Source: Rhodococcus rhodochrous
GTDB lineage: Bacteria > Actinomycetota > Actinomycetes > Mycobacteriales > Mycobacteriaceae
NCBI RefSeq assembly: GCF_900187265.1
Contig: NZ_LT906450.1
Location: 1,665,444 to 1,729,443 of the forward strand
Direction: 5' to 3'
Length of the DNA: 64,000 nucleotides
In this document: one piece after another, positions 34,827 to 43,311 of the stretch
How positions within the stretch are numbered: position 1 is the stretch's first letter
Layout of the letters: every line of letters starts with the position of its first letter
The notes under the pieces: generated by a model
Told to the model about the DNA's origin: nothing
What the model saw: the letters and a program-made list of their open reading frames with translations, nothing else
The model's database searches: none
Position numbers and translations under genes: made by a program

Positions 34827-34829
34827 CGT

Positions 34830-34880
34830 CGATTTCGGTGGGTTCGACCCCGCTGAGCGGGGACGAACCCACCCAAGTCG
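34830..34880. repeat. intergenic palindrome, family A copy 5
   Basis: This is one of the best preserved copies: arms GATTTCGGTGGGTTCG and CGAACCCACCCAAGTC around core ACCCCGCTGAGCGGGG. It begins 4 bases after the MHS transporter stop and probably serves as its terminator. Confidence 0.85.
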
Positions 34881-34928
34881 TATGACTGCTCTACTGGAAG
34901 GAGATACCGAGAGCAGAGGAGGACCTCG

Positions 34929-35807
34929 ATGAACGACACGAAGCCGAACACCGTCTCCGCGGAGTGGCTGTACGAGCAGTTGGGGGACGAGGACCTCGTC
35001 ATCGTCGACGCCACCGTGCACCTGAGCACGCCGCCGGACGGGTCCGTGCACATCGAACCCGGGTTGGCGACCTACCTGGAGGAACACATTCCCGGTGCGG
35101 TCTACGCCGACCTGTTCACGGATTTCTCCGATCACGAAGCGCCACAGCCGTTCACCGCGGCGTCGTCGGAGCGGTTCGCTACCGCCGCCGGTGCGGTCGG
35201 TATCGGGGAGGGACGCCGTGTGGTGCTGTACGACCAGAAGAACGGCATCTGGGCCGCGCGACTGTGGTGGCAGCTGCGGCTCGAAGGCTTCGACGACGCC
35301 GCCGTGCTCGACGGCGGACTACCCGCCTGGAAGGCCGCCGGATATCCGGTCTCGGACGAGCAGGTGGTCCCGCACGGTGCGACGTTCACTTCGCAGCACC
35401 GGCCCGAGCTCGTGCGGTCGACGGAGGAGATCGCGGCGTCGCTCGACGACCCGAACACACTGATCATCAACGCCCTGGATCCCGCGACCTACCGCGGGGA
35501 GAGCCCGTCCTACCCGCGACGCGGGCACATCCCGGGCAGCATCAACATCCCCTTCGGTGATCTCGTCGACCCGTCGACCGGACGCTTGAAGCCGGCGGCG
35601 GAACTGCGCGAGATCTTCGACAAGGCGGGCGCTCTGAACCCGGACGTCAAGCCGGTGACCTACTGCGGCGGCGGCATCGCGGCCTCCGGACTCGCGCACG
35701 CGCTCGCAGCTGCAGGTCGGTCGGACGTTGCGGTGTACGACGGTTCGCTCAACGCGTGGACCGCCGACGAATCCCTGCCGCTCGTGGAGGGCCCCGACCC
35801 CCGCTGA
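34929..35807 (+). CDS. two-domain rhodanese-type sulfurtransferase
   Basis: This 292-residue protein is made of two rhodanese domains. The inactive N-terminal one has DATVHLSTP and YDQKNGIWAARLWWQL. The active C-terminal one bears the catalytic Cys in VTYCGGGIAASGLAHAL. Family members are thiosulfate or 3-mercaptopyruvate sulfurtransferases, which transfer sulfane sulfur to cyanide or protein thiols. The active-site loop CGGGIAA differs from both the CRKGVT-type of thiosulfate and CGSGVTA-type of mercaptopyruvate enzymes but is nearer the second. ATG preceded by AGGAGG. Monocistronic, ending at a strong family B palindrome. Confidence 0.85.
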   Translation: MNDTKPNTVSAEWLYEQLGDEDLVIVDATVHLSTPPDGSVHIEPGLATYLEEHIPGAVYADLFTDFSDHEAPQPFTAASSERFATAAGAVGIGEGRRVVLYDQKNGIWAARLWWQLRLEGFDDAAVLDGGLPAWKAAGYPVSDEQVVPHGATFTSQHRPELVRSTEEIAASLDDPNTLIINALDPATYRGESPSYPRRGHIPGSINIPFGDLVDPSTGRLKPAAELREIFDKAGALNPDVKPVTYCGGGIAASGLAHALAAAGRSDVAVYDGSLNAWTADESLPLVEGPDPR

Positions 35808-35815
35808 TTCCCGAA

Positions 35816-35862
35816 ACTTCGGTGTTCTCGACGTCGTATAGCGCCGTCGAGAACACCGAAGT
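35816..35862. repeat. intergenic palindrome, family B copy 2 (terminator-like)
   Basis: Perfect 18-bp arms ACTTCGGTGTTCTCGACG and CGTCGAGAACACCGAAGT enclose an 11-base loop that contains CGTATA. It starts nine bases after the sulfurtransferase stop. The stem sequence and loop recur at the 3' end of the VOC gene near 8.65 kb. Confidence 0.85.
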
Positions 35863-35881
35863 CGATTTCACCGTTGCATCA

Positions 35882-35902
35882 TTTAGAGCAAACATGATCT
35901 AA
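35882..35902. promoter_or_regulatory. candidate NAD-regulon operator upstream of pnuC
   Basis: TTTAGAGCAAACATGATC, followed by TAA, contains the inverted repeat TTAGA-N10-TCTAA. It matches TTTAGCGCAGACTTGATC between the Nudix regulator and the ADP-ribosylglycohydrolase at 63.4 kb in 14 of 18 positions. Both flank NAD-metabolism genes, so a common regulator such as the NrtR-like protein is likely. Confidence 0.5.
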
Positions 35903-35927
35903 TCGCTGCCACAAGCGAAAGGCGGCG

Positions 35928-36557
35928 ATGATGATCGCATTTCTGAACTCGACGGCGTTCACTGCACTCGGTACGCCCACCACCTGGGCCGAAGTGTTCG
36001 GCTTCGTCAGCGGCGCGTGGTGCGTGTACCTGGTGGGGCGGCAGTCGATCCTCAACTGGCCGATCGGTATCGCCAACAACCTCGTGTGGATCCTGCTCTT
36101 CGCGACCGCCGGGCTCTACGCCGATTCCGGACTGCAGGTTGTGTACATCGCGCTCGCCGTGTGGGGGTGGAGCAACTGGGCGCGGGGCAGAGACGGGGAT
36201 GCCCTGCCGGTGACGGGCACGAACACGACCGAGTGGAGCGTGCTCGCGGTCGTCGGTGTCGCTGCGGTGATCGGGCTGACGGCGTTGCTGGAGGTCGCGA
36301 CGAACTCGACCGTCGCGTTCTGGGACGCGACCACCACCGTGCTGTCGTTGCTCGCGACGTGGGGGCAGGCGAAGAAACGGTGGGAGTCGTGGCTGCTGTG
36401 GATCGCCGCCGACCTGATCTACATCCCGCTCTACCTGCACAAGGGACTGACGCTCACGGCACTGCTGTACGCAGGTTTCCTGCTCCTGTGCATTCGGGGC
36501 CTGGTTGCCTGGCGACGCTCCATGGCGGTCGAGCGGCAACTGGTGGAGGTGCAGTGA
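35928..36557 (+). CDS. pnuC: nicotinamide riboside transporter, PnuC family
   Basis: This 209-residue membrane protein has about seven spans. WAEVFGFVSGAWCVYLVGRQ and NWPIGIANNLVWILLFATAG match the PnuC family, as do VYIALAVWGWSNWARG and the later WLLWIAADLIYIPLYLHKGL. PnuC lets nicotinamide riboside diffuse in, and phosphorylation inside the cell traps it. The next gene encodes the NadR-type kinase/adenylyltransferase that does this, overlapping by one base (TGATG). Two adjacent ATGs can start it. A motif shared with the 63.4-kb Nudix regulator region lies just upstream and may control it. Confidence 0.92.
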   Translation: MMIAFLNSTAFTALGTPTTWAEVFGFVSGAWCVYLVGRQSILNWPIGIANNLVWILLFATAGLYADSGLQVVYIALAVWGWSNWARGRDGDALPVTGTNTTEWSVLAVVGVAAVIGLTALLEVATNSTVAFWDATTTVLSLLATWGQAKKRWESWLLWIAADLIYIPLYLHKGLTLTALLYAGFLLLCIRGLVAWRRSMAVERQLVEVQ

Positions 36558-37612
36558 TGTATCGGCACGCACTCGTCATCGGGAAGTTCTATCCACCTCA
36601 CGTCGGTCACCATCACCTCGTCCGGCGCGCTGCGGAAATCGCCGAACGCGTCACCGTCGTCGTCATGTCCTCTGCAGCAGAGACGATTCCGTTGGGTGAC
36701 CGCGTGTCGTGGATGCGCGAATCACACGCCGTCGACACGCCGGTCACCGTGACGGGAATTCCGTGCGACGCATCGATGGACCTGGAATCGGACACCGTAT
36801 GGGCCGGGCAGGTCGCCTGTATGAAAGCAGCCGTGCGCACCGTCACCGATGTTCCGGTCGATGCGGTGGTCTCCAGCGAGAAGTACGGTGACGAGCTCGC
36901 TCGACGCTTCTCGGCCACGCACGTGTGCGTCGACCCGCTGCGTGTCGCGCATCCCGCCTCCGGCACGGCCTGCCGTGGTGACCTCGCCGGGCGCTGGGAC
37001 GATCTCGACGCACCGGCCCGTGCCGGCCTCGCGACCCGCATCGTCGTGCTCGGCGCCGAATCCACGGGCACCACCACCGTGAGCCGGGAGTTGGTGCGTC
37101 GATTCCGGGCTCGCGGTGGTGTCTGGGAACGAACCGGCTGGGTCCCGGAATACGGACGACAGGCCACCTACGACAAGCTCGGCAGCGGAACCGTCGACGA
37201 CATCGTTTGGACCGGAGACGATTTCGAGAACATCGCCGTCGAACAGACGCGGCTGGAGGAATGTGCGGCGCGGGAGGGGTCTCCACTGCTCGTCTGCGAC
37301 ACCGACGCGTTCGCGACCACCGTCTGGGAGCGACGCTATCTCGGCACCAGCGAGCGGTCCTGGAGGGGAGTCCGTGACCGGCGGGCGCTGTACCTGCTCA
37401 CCGATCACGAGGGTGTGCCGTTCGTGCAGGACGGCATCCGGGACGGCGAGCATATTCGCGCGCAGATGACGGAGTGGTTCGTCGATGCTCTGACCGCCAC
37501 GGGGCGTTCCTGGGTGATGCTCACCGGAAATGTCGACGAGCGGGTGGACCTGGCGGAACGGGTGGCCGATCAGGCCTTGCGACTGGGCTCGCAGTTCGGC
37601 GCGCCGCTGTAG
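36557..37612 (+). CDS. nadR: NadR-type NMN adenylyltransferase / ribosylnicotinamide kinase
   Basis: This 351-residue bifunctional enzyme of NAD salvage has an N-terminal nucleotidyltransferase (GKFYPPHVGHHHLVRRA, the GxFxPxHxGH signature) that turns NMN into NAD. The C-terminal P-loop kinase domain (from about residue 160) phosphorylates nicotinamide riboside. The P-loop reads LGAESTGTTTVSREL, with Thr where the Walker A lysine is expected. There is no N-terminal DNA-binding domain, so it is not a repressor as in enteric bacteria. Start ATG with GGAGGT at 6 bases; coupled to pnuC. Likely controlled by the operator in front of pnuC. Confidence 0.9.
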   Translation: MYRHALVIGKFYPPHVGHHHLVRRAAEIAERVTVVVMSSAAETIPLGDRVSWMRESHAVDTPVTVTGIPCDASMDLESDTVWAGQVACMKAAVRTVTDVPVDAVVSSEKYGDELARRFSATHVCVDPLRVAHPASGTACRGDLAGRWDDLDAPARAGLATRIVVLGAESTGTTTVSRELVRRFRARGGVWERTGWVPEYGRQATYDKLGSGTVDDIVWTGDDFENIAVEQTRLEECAAREGSPLLVCDTDAFATTVWERRYLGTSERSWRGVRDRRALYLLTDHEGVPFVQDGIRDGEHIRAQMTEWFVDALTATGRSWVMLTGNVDERVDLAERVADQALRLGSQFGAPL

Positions 37613-37649
37613 AGGTGGATCTCGTCCTTCCCCCTCTCACGTTATACCG

Positions 37650-37672
37650 GATCCTCGGTCCTCATGAGGATC
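37650..37672. promoter_or_regulatory. inverted repeat upstream of the rifampin phosphotransferase gene
   Basis: GATCCTC and GAGGATC form 7-bp arms 9 bases apart, and CCTCATGAGG inside is a perfect 10-base palindrome. The element lies 57 bases before the start. I do not see the rifamycin-associated element described for other actinomycetes, so this may be a different control site or chance. Confidence 0.4.
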
Positions 37673-37728
37673 GAAAATTGGGTCCATACTCGCCCACACA
37701 GCATTGAAATCGCAGGTGGGGAGCCGGA

Positions 37729-40251
37729 ATGGGCTACGTACAGAATTTTCGGGAGATCGACCGCACGGCGGTGTCGATCGTGGGTGGCAAGGGAGCGAGC
37801 CTGGGGGAGTTGTGGCGCCTCGACGACGTCGACGTGCCCGACGGGTTCTGCGTGACGACGGACGCCTATCGAACGGTGCTCTCCGAGCTACCGCGTGTCG
37901 ACGACCTGCTCGAGCGACTCGCGAAGGCCGAACCCGACGACATCGCAGCGCTGAGCACGCAGATCCGTACGGAGATCGAAGAGTGCACGATCCCCGGCGA
38001 CATCGCGGAGGAGATCGCCGCGCGGGTCCGCGAACTCGGGGAGGACGTGCCCGTCGCGGTGCGCTCGAGCGCGACCGCCGAGGATCTGCCGACGGCGTCG
38101 TTCGCGGGGCAACAGGACAGCTACCTGGACGTCCGGGGCGTCGAAGACGTTCTCCGGCACGTGCGCAGATGCTGGGCCTCGCTGTTCACCGAGCGTGCCG
38201 TCGCCTACCGGGTGAACAACGGCTTCGACCATCGGAAGGTACACATGGCGGTGGTCGTGCAGCGGATGGTGTTCCCGCAGGAATCGGGTGTGCTGTTCAC
38301 CGCCGATCCCGTCACCTCGGATCGCACGGTGTCCTGCGTGGATGCGGTCGCCGGGCTTGGCGACGACCTGGTGTCGGGTCTGGTGAACGCCGACGCGTAC
38401 GCGGTGCGTGCCGGCGAGGTCGTGGACCGGACGCAGCGCCAGGAGGCACCGGTGCTGAGCGACACGCACCTCGTCGAACTCGTCAAGCTGGGCAGACGCA
38501 TCGAAGCACACTTCGGGCGTCCCCAGGACATCGAATGGTGCTTGGCCGCCGGCGTCTTCCACATCGTGCAGAGCCGCCCGATCACCACGCTGTTCCCCGT
38601 CCCGGAGGCCGGCGACGACGACAACCACGTCTACCTTTCCGTCGGTCACCAGCAGATGATGACCGATCCGCTGAAACCGTTGGGAATCTCCATGTGGCAG
38701 TTGACCAGCCGTGCGCCCATGCGACACGCGGGTGGGCGGCTGTTCGTCGACGTCACGCCCATGCTGGCCTCACCCACCCAGGGGCCGGGCATCGTCGGGA
38801 TGATCGGCAGTTCCGACCCGCTCTTCGGCGACGCGCTGCGAACCGTGCTCGATCGAGGATTCGTCCCGACGCGCCCGGACGATCCTGCCGCCGCGCGGGT
38901 CGGTCTGCCACCCGCCCCGGACGAGATCGACCCTGCCGTCGTGCCCGAACTCGTGGCGCGCAACGAGGCCGCGATTGCCGAGTCGGCGCGTCTCATCGAG
39001 AACGAAACCGGTTCGGCGCTGCTCGATTTCATGCGCGCCGACATCCGCGAGCTGCAGGAATCGTTGTTCGGTAAGGAGGTCGGAGAGGTGCTCGCCGCCG
39101 GTATGCAGGCCGCCGAGCGGCTCAACGAGCTGGGTCGGGAATGGCTGGGGGAGAAGAACGTTGCGGACGTCATCTCCCGGTCTGTTCCTTACAACGTCAC
39201 CTCGGAGATGGGGTTGGCGCTGCTCGACGTCGCCGATGCCGCGCGCCCGTACCCGGATGTCGTAGCGTTCCTGCGCCAGGTCGACGCGGAGGGCTTCGAC
39301 GACGCACGCTTCCTCGACGCACTCGGCGCGCGTGAGGGCGGACCGCAGGTACGAGCGGCACTCGAGGACTTCCTCGACAGGTACGGCAGGCGGTGTGTCG
39401 GGGAAATCGACATCACCCGGCCCAGGTGGGGTGAGCGCCCCACGATGCTGGTGCCGATGATCGTGAGCAATCTCGACAACTTCGAACCCGGTGCCGCGAC
39501 ACAGCGTTTCGACGAGGGTCGCCGCCAGGCGGAGGAGAAGAAGCGCGAACTCTTAGAACGCGTGCGGGGCCTCCCAGACGGAGAACAGAAGGCTGAGGAG
39601 ATCGAGAGGCTCGTCGACCGGGTCCGTGCCTTCGCGGGATATCGGGAGTACCCGAAGTACGGCATGATCGGCCGCTACTTCGTCTACAAGCAGGCACTGC
39701 TGCGCGAGGCGGAACGTCTCGTCCGAGACGGAGTCGTTGACGACGAGGAGGACATCTTCTTCCTGCGGTTCGACGAACTCGAGGACGTCGTGCGCGCGCC
39801 GCGGCCGGTCGGCGACCTCGTTGCGGAGCGGAAGCGGGAGTTCGCATCGTTCGCCACGCTCACGCCGCCTCGGGTGCTGCTGTCGACAGGCGAGACGCTC
39901 ACCGGCGCGTACTGCCGTGACGGACTGCCCGACGGGGCGCTACCCGGTATCGCGGTGTCGACCGGTGTCGTGGAGGGCCGCGCCCGCGTGGTCACCGACA
40001 TGGACCGGGCCGATCTCGAACCCGGTGACATCCTGGTCACGGCGTTCACCGACCCCAGCTGGACCCCGGCGTTCGTCACCGTCAGCGCGCTGGTGACGGA
40101 GGTCGGCGGCGTGATGACCCACGGCGCGGTCATCGCGCGCGAGTACGGGCTGCCGGCCGTCGTGGGTGTCGAGGACGCGACCCGCATCATCCGCGACGGA
40201 CAGCGCATCCGCGTGCACGGCACGGAAGGGTACGTCGAGATCCTGTCCTGA
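37729..40251 (+). CDS. rph: rifampin phosphotransferase (PEP synthase-like)
   Basis: This 840-residue protein has three parts: an N-terminal ATP-grasp domain (GGKGASLGEL, VAVRSSATAEDLPTASFAGQ), a middle drug-binding region and a C-terminal swivelling phosphohistidine domain with the catalytic His798 in GGVMTHGAVIAREYGLPAVV. Rph uses ATP and water to put the beta-phosphate on rifampin C21, inactivating it. The length is near that of known Rph enzymes (about 865) and much longer than pyruvate phosphate dikinase fragments. PEP synthase was considered; it lacks this arrangement and is usually about 790 with a PEP-binding C-terminus, which is absent here. It probably confers rifampin resistance. 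Single gene with its own leader. Confidence 0.88.
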   Translation: MGYVQNFREIDRTAVSIVGGKGASLGELWRLDDVDVPDGFCVTTDAYRTVLSELPRVDDLLERLAKAEPDDIAALSTQIRTEIEECTIPGDIAEEIAARVRELGEDVPVAVRSSATAEDLPTASFAGQQDSYLDVRGVEDVLRHVRRCWASLFTERAVAYRVNNGFDHRKVHMAVVVQRMVFPQESGVLFTADPVTSDRTVSCVDAVAGLGDDLVSGLVNADAYAVRAGEVVDRTQRQEAPVLSDTHLVELVKLGRRIEAHFGRPQDIEWCLAAGVFHIVQSRPITTLFPVPEAGDDDNHVYLSVGHQQMMTDPLKPLGISMWQLTSRAPMRHAGGRLFVDVTPMLASPTQGPGIVGMIGSSDPLFGDALRTVLDRGFVPTRPDDPAAARVGLPPAPDEIDPAVVPELVARNEAAIAESARLIENETGSALLDFMRADIRELQESLFGKEVGEVLAAGMQAAERLNELGREWLGEKNVADVISRSVPYNVTSEMGLALLDVADAARPYPDVVAFLRQVDAEGFDDARFLDALGAREGGPQVRAALEDFLDRYGRRCVGEIDITRPRWGERPTMLVPMIVSNLDNFEPGAATQRFDEGRRQAEEKKRELLERVRGLPDGEQKAEEIERLVDRVRAFAGYREYPKYGMIGRYFVYKQALLREAERLVRDGVVDDEEDIFFLRFDELEDVVRAPRPVGDLVAERKREFASFATLTPPRVLLSTGETLTGAYCRDGLPDGALPGIAVSTGVVEGRARVVTDMDRADLEPGDILVTAFTDPSWTPAFVTVSALVTEVGGVMTHGAVIAREYGLPAVVGVEDATRIIRDGQRIRVHGTEGYVEILS

Positions 40252-40306
40252 GCCGCGGCGGCGGGACATGTGAGGATTGTCGTCGTCGTGCAGCGGAGGA
40301 GGCCGA

Positions 40307-41092
40307 GTGAAGAGTGTCGAGGCGGCGGAGAGCAGGACGTTGCCGGCCTACGGGGCCGGAGAGATCGACGTGCCCTTCGTCATCGCGGGCATGGACGAGC
40401 TCGTCTCCCGCGAGACCCGCTTCGAGGCGCATTCGCATCCGACGCACGAACTGCTGTGGAACGACCGGGGTGCCTCCACCGCGACCATCGGTTCGCGCAC
40501 GTGGACCATCACCCCGACCATGGGACTGTGGATTCCGGCGGGCATGCTCCACTGGGGAGTCATGCCTGCCGGAACCTGGTACCGCACGGCGCATTTCGGG
40601 ATCGACTCCGCCCCGTCGTTGTCCGACGGCCCGGTCGCGGTGGAGATGACGCCGCTGCTGCGGCTGCTGCTCGACCGGCTGGCGGACGAACATCTCGGCG
40701 ACGGGTCGCGGTCGCTGACCGAACGCATGGTGATCGATGTGCTCGCCCCCGCCGAGAACGAACTGATGGTGCAGGTGCCGTCATCGGCGGTCGTGCGGCC
40801 GATCGTCGAAGCGATCGCCGAGGACCCCAGTGATCCGCGGACGCTCTCGGACTGGGCGGCCGAACTGGGGGTGAGCACCCGCACCATCACCCGCACCTTC
40901 CGGTCGGAGACCGGCCTGAGCCTCGGGCGCTGGGTCGCGGCGGTGCGTGCCCAGCGCGCGGTGATGCTGCTCGGTCACGGCACCGACGTCGACGACGTCG
41001 CCGAACAGGTGGGGTACCGATCGGCGAGCGCGTTCGGTGCGGCCTTCCGCAGGGTCACCGGCACGACGCCCGGGATGTTCCGCGCAGGGTGA
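40307..41092 (+). CDS. AraC-family regulator upstream of the siderophore importer
   Basis: This 261-residue protein has an N-terminal cupin-like sensor (HSHPTHELLWNDRGAST, WTITPTMGLWIPAGMLHWG) and a C-terminal AraC double helix-turn-helix. The latter includes LSDWAAELGVSTRTITRTFR and VDDVAEQVGYRSASAFGAAF, followed by RRVTGTTPGMFR. GTG start after AGGAGG. AraC proteins next to iron-uptake operons often use a siderophore as inducer. Here it reads toward the IdeR box and FecB-type gene, but it is a separate unit since an iron box and about 140 bases lie between. Control of the importer is inference. Confidence 0.85.
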   Translation: MKSVEAAESRTLPAYGAGEIDVPFVIAGMDELVSRETRFEAHSHPTHELLWNDRGASTATIGSRTWTITPTMGLWIPAGMLHWGVMPAGTWYRTAHFGIDSAPSLSDGPVAVEMTPLLRLLLDRLADEHLGDGSRSLTERMVIDVLAPAENELMVQVPSSAVVRPIVEAIAEDPSDPRTLSDWAAELGVSTRTITRTFRSETGLSLGRWVAAVRAQRAVMLLGHGTDVDDVAEQVGYRSASAFGAAFRRVTGTTPGMFRAG

Positions 41093-41157
41093 TGTCCCGA
41101 TCGCTACAGGGGCTGTCCCGATCGAGCGATTGCGCCGGATCTGGTTCGACATTAGAT

Positions 41158-41176
41158 TTAGGCAAACCTCGCCTAA
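41158..41176 (+). promoter_or_regulatory. IdeR/DtxR iron box
   Basis: TTAGGCAAACCTCGCCTAA is a 19-base interrupted palindrome that matches the IdeR/DtxR consensus (TTAGGTTAGSCTAACCTAA) in most positions, including both TTAGG/CCTAA ends. It is 76 bases before the siderophore-binding-protein start and should repress the importer when iron is plentiful. Confidence 0.88.
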
Positions 41177-41233
41177 CTGCTCGCGGCAGATAGGGCCGAG
41201 CCCCCACCCCGTACGAGAGTGAGTTCTGCCTCC

Positions 41234-42271
41234 ATGCGTTCGAAGCGCTTTCTGACGATCGCCGCCGCATCCGTCGCGGTCGCCCTCGGTCTCACAGCCT
41301 GTGGATCCTCCGACTCCTCGGACACCGCCGACTCCGGCTCCGCCGGTTCGGGCGAGTACCCGATCACCATCGAGCACGCGCTCGGCACCGTCACCCTCGA
41401 CGAGAAGCCCGAGCGCGTCGCCACGGTCAACTGGGCCAACCACGAAGTGCCTCTCGCGCTCGGCGTCGTGCCGGTGGGAATGGCAGCCGCCAACTTCGGC
41501 GACGACGACGGCAACGGCATGCTGCCGTGGGTCGAGGAGCGTCTCGAGGAACTCGGCGCCGAGACCCCCGTGCTGTTCGACGAGACCGACGGCATCGACT
41601 TCGAGGCCGTGTCCGACACGAACCCCGACGTCATCCTCGCCGCCTACTCCGGTCTGACGCAGGAGGACTACGAGACCCTCAGCGAGATCGCTCCCGTCGT
41701 CGCGTACCCGGAGGCGCCCTGGGCCACCTCGTGGCGCGACATGATCGAGCTCAACAGCGCCGGGCTGGGCATGGCCGAGGAGGGCAAGGAGCTCGTCGCG
41801 AGCCTCGAGCAGGAGATCTCCGACGCGGCCGCCGCCCACCCCGAACTCGAGGGTAAGGCGACGATGTTCCTCACCCACGTCGACACCGCCGACCTGAGCC
41901 AGGTCAGCTTCTACACCGCCAACGACACCCGCGCCGCCTTCTTCGAGGACCTGGGACTGGCCACCCCGAAGAGCGTCGCGGACGCCTCCACCGACGACGC
42001 CTTCTCCAAGAAGGTCAGCGCCGAGCAGGTCGACGTCTTCGACGACGTGCAGATCATCGTCACCTACGGCGACCAGGAACTCGTCGACGCGCTCGAAGCC
42101 GACCCGCTGCTGTCGCAGATGCCCGCCGTCCGCAACGGCTCGATCGTCTTCCTCGACGGCTCCGGCCCGCTCGGTACCGCAGCGAACCCGACGCCGCTGG
42201 CGATTTCCTGGGTCCTCTCCGACTACGTCCAGCTGCTCTCCGACGCAGCTGCCAAGACGAACGCGGAGTGA
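41234..42271 (+). CDS. Fe-siderophore-binding lipoprotein
   Basis: This lipoprotein of the FecB/FepB class has the signal MRSKRFLTIAAASVAVALGL and lipobox LTACGSS. The mature part has the periplasmic-binding fold III: GTVTLDEKPERVATVNWAN, then ISWVLSDYVQLL at the end. It binds an iron siderophore outside the membrane and hands it to the FecCD permeases encoded next, with the stop overlapping the next start (GTGA). I prefer the ATG at MRSKR; a GTG five codons upstream is possible. Expression should be iron-repressed through the IdeR box. The siderophore is unknown. Confidence 0.9.
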   Translation: MRSKRFLTIAAASVAVALGLTACGSSDSSDTADSGSAGSGEYPITIEHALGTVTLDEKPERVATVNWANHEVPLALGVVPVGMAAANFGDDDGNGMLPWVEERLEELGAETPVLFDETDGIDFEAVSDTNPDVILAAYSGLTQEDYETLSEIAPVVAYPEAPWATSWRDMIELNSAGLGMAEEGKELVASLEQEISDAAAAHPELEGKATMFLTHVDTADLSQVSFYTANDTRAAFFEDLGLATPKSVADASTDDAFSKKVSAEQVDVFDDVQIIVTYGDQELVDALEADPLLSQMPAVRNGSIVFLDGSGPLGTAANPTPLAISWVLSDYVQLLSDAAAKTNAE

Positions 42272-43311
42272 CCGCACTACACGACGAGTCGATGCCGAGC
42301 GCCCCCGAGAAGGGGCGCTCGGCCATCGGCAATTCCGTCTGGCTTCTCGTTCTGCTCGGTGTGCTCGTCCTGCTGGTGATCGCATCGATCACGATCGGTT
42401 CGCGCAACGTCGACTGGGCCGACATCGTCGCGGCCCTCGGCGGCGCCACCGACAACATCGGTCAGGGCGCGATCGCCAAGCGCATCCCGCGCACGGTGCT
42501 CGCGCTGCTGGTCGGCGCGGCGCTCGGTCTCGCCGGTGCCGTGATGCAGGGGGTGACCCGTAATCCCTTGGCGGACCCGGGCATTCTCGGCGTCAATATG
42601 GGCGCCTCGCTCGCCGTCGTGATCGGCATGGCGTGGTTCGGACTGTGGACGCAGACCTCGATCATCTGGATCGCGATCATCGGTGCCGCCGCTGCTGCGG
42701 TGTTCGTCTACACGATCGGGTCGCTCGGGCGTGGGGGAGCGACACCCCTCAAACTCGCCCTCGCCGGTGCCGCCACTTCGGCGGCGCTCGCGTCGTTCGT
42801 CACCGCCGTGATCCTGCCGCGCGGCGACATCGCCGGCAGCGTGCGGTCGTGGCAGATCGGCGGCGTGGGCGGCGCGAACTACGACGCCATCTCCCAGGCG
42901 CTGCCGTTCTTCGGCGTCGGTTTCGTCATCTGCTTGCTGTCGGCGCGCAGCCTCAATTCGCTCGCGCTCGGTGACGAAATGGCTGCCGGGCTCGGAGAGC
43001 GCGTCGCTCTCGCCCGCGGCATCTCGTCGCTCGGTGCGGTGCTGTTGTGCGGGGCGGCGACCGCCATCGCCGGTCCCATCGCGTTCGTCGGCCTCGTCGT
43101 GCCGCACCTGTGCCGGTTGCTCATCGGCATCGACAACCGGTGGCTGCTGCCCTTCTCCGCTCTCGTGGGAGCAGGACTGCTGACCGCCGCCGACGTCGTG
43201 GGCCGCATCGTGGCGCGACCCGCCGAGATCGACGTCGGCATCATCACCGCGCTCATCGGGGCGCCCTTCTTCGTGTACATCGTCCGACGGCAGAAATTGC
43301 GCGAACTGTGA
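42268..43311 (+). CDS. siderophore ABC permease, FecCD family (first)
   Basis: This 347-residue protein has nine to ten spans. Family motifs include LRIPRT-like KRIPRTVLALLVGAALGLAG, then VMQGVTRNPLADPGILGVN and the coupling region AGPIAFVGLVVPHLCRLLIG. It pairs with the second permease to make the channel for the iron siderophore. It starts at a GTG that overlaps the binding-protein stop and ends in a GTGA overlap with the second permease. The first 25 residues are an unusually hydrophilic cytoplasmic tail (DESMPSAPEKG). Confidence 0.92.
   Translation: MTALHDESMPSAPEKGRSAIGNSVWLLVLLGVLVLLVIASITIGSRNVDWADIVAALGGATDNIGQGAIAKRIPRTVLALLVGAALGLAGAVMQGVTRNPLADPGILGVNMGASLAVVIGMAWFGLWTQTSIIWIAIIGAAAAAVFVYTIGSLGRGGATPLKLALAGAATSAALASFVTAVILPRGDIAGSVRSWQIGGVGGANYDAISQALPFFGVGFVICLLSARSLNSLALGDEMAAGLGERVALARGISSLGAVLLCGAATAIAGPIAFVGLVVPHLCRLLIGIDNRWLLPFSALVGAGLLTAADVVGRIVARPAEIDVGIITALIGAPFFVYIVRRQKLREL

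Noticed and set aside
37613..37728. Rifamycin-associated element in front of rph
   Set aside because: No match to the known element could be seen by eye; only a different inverted repeat is present.
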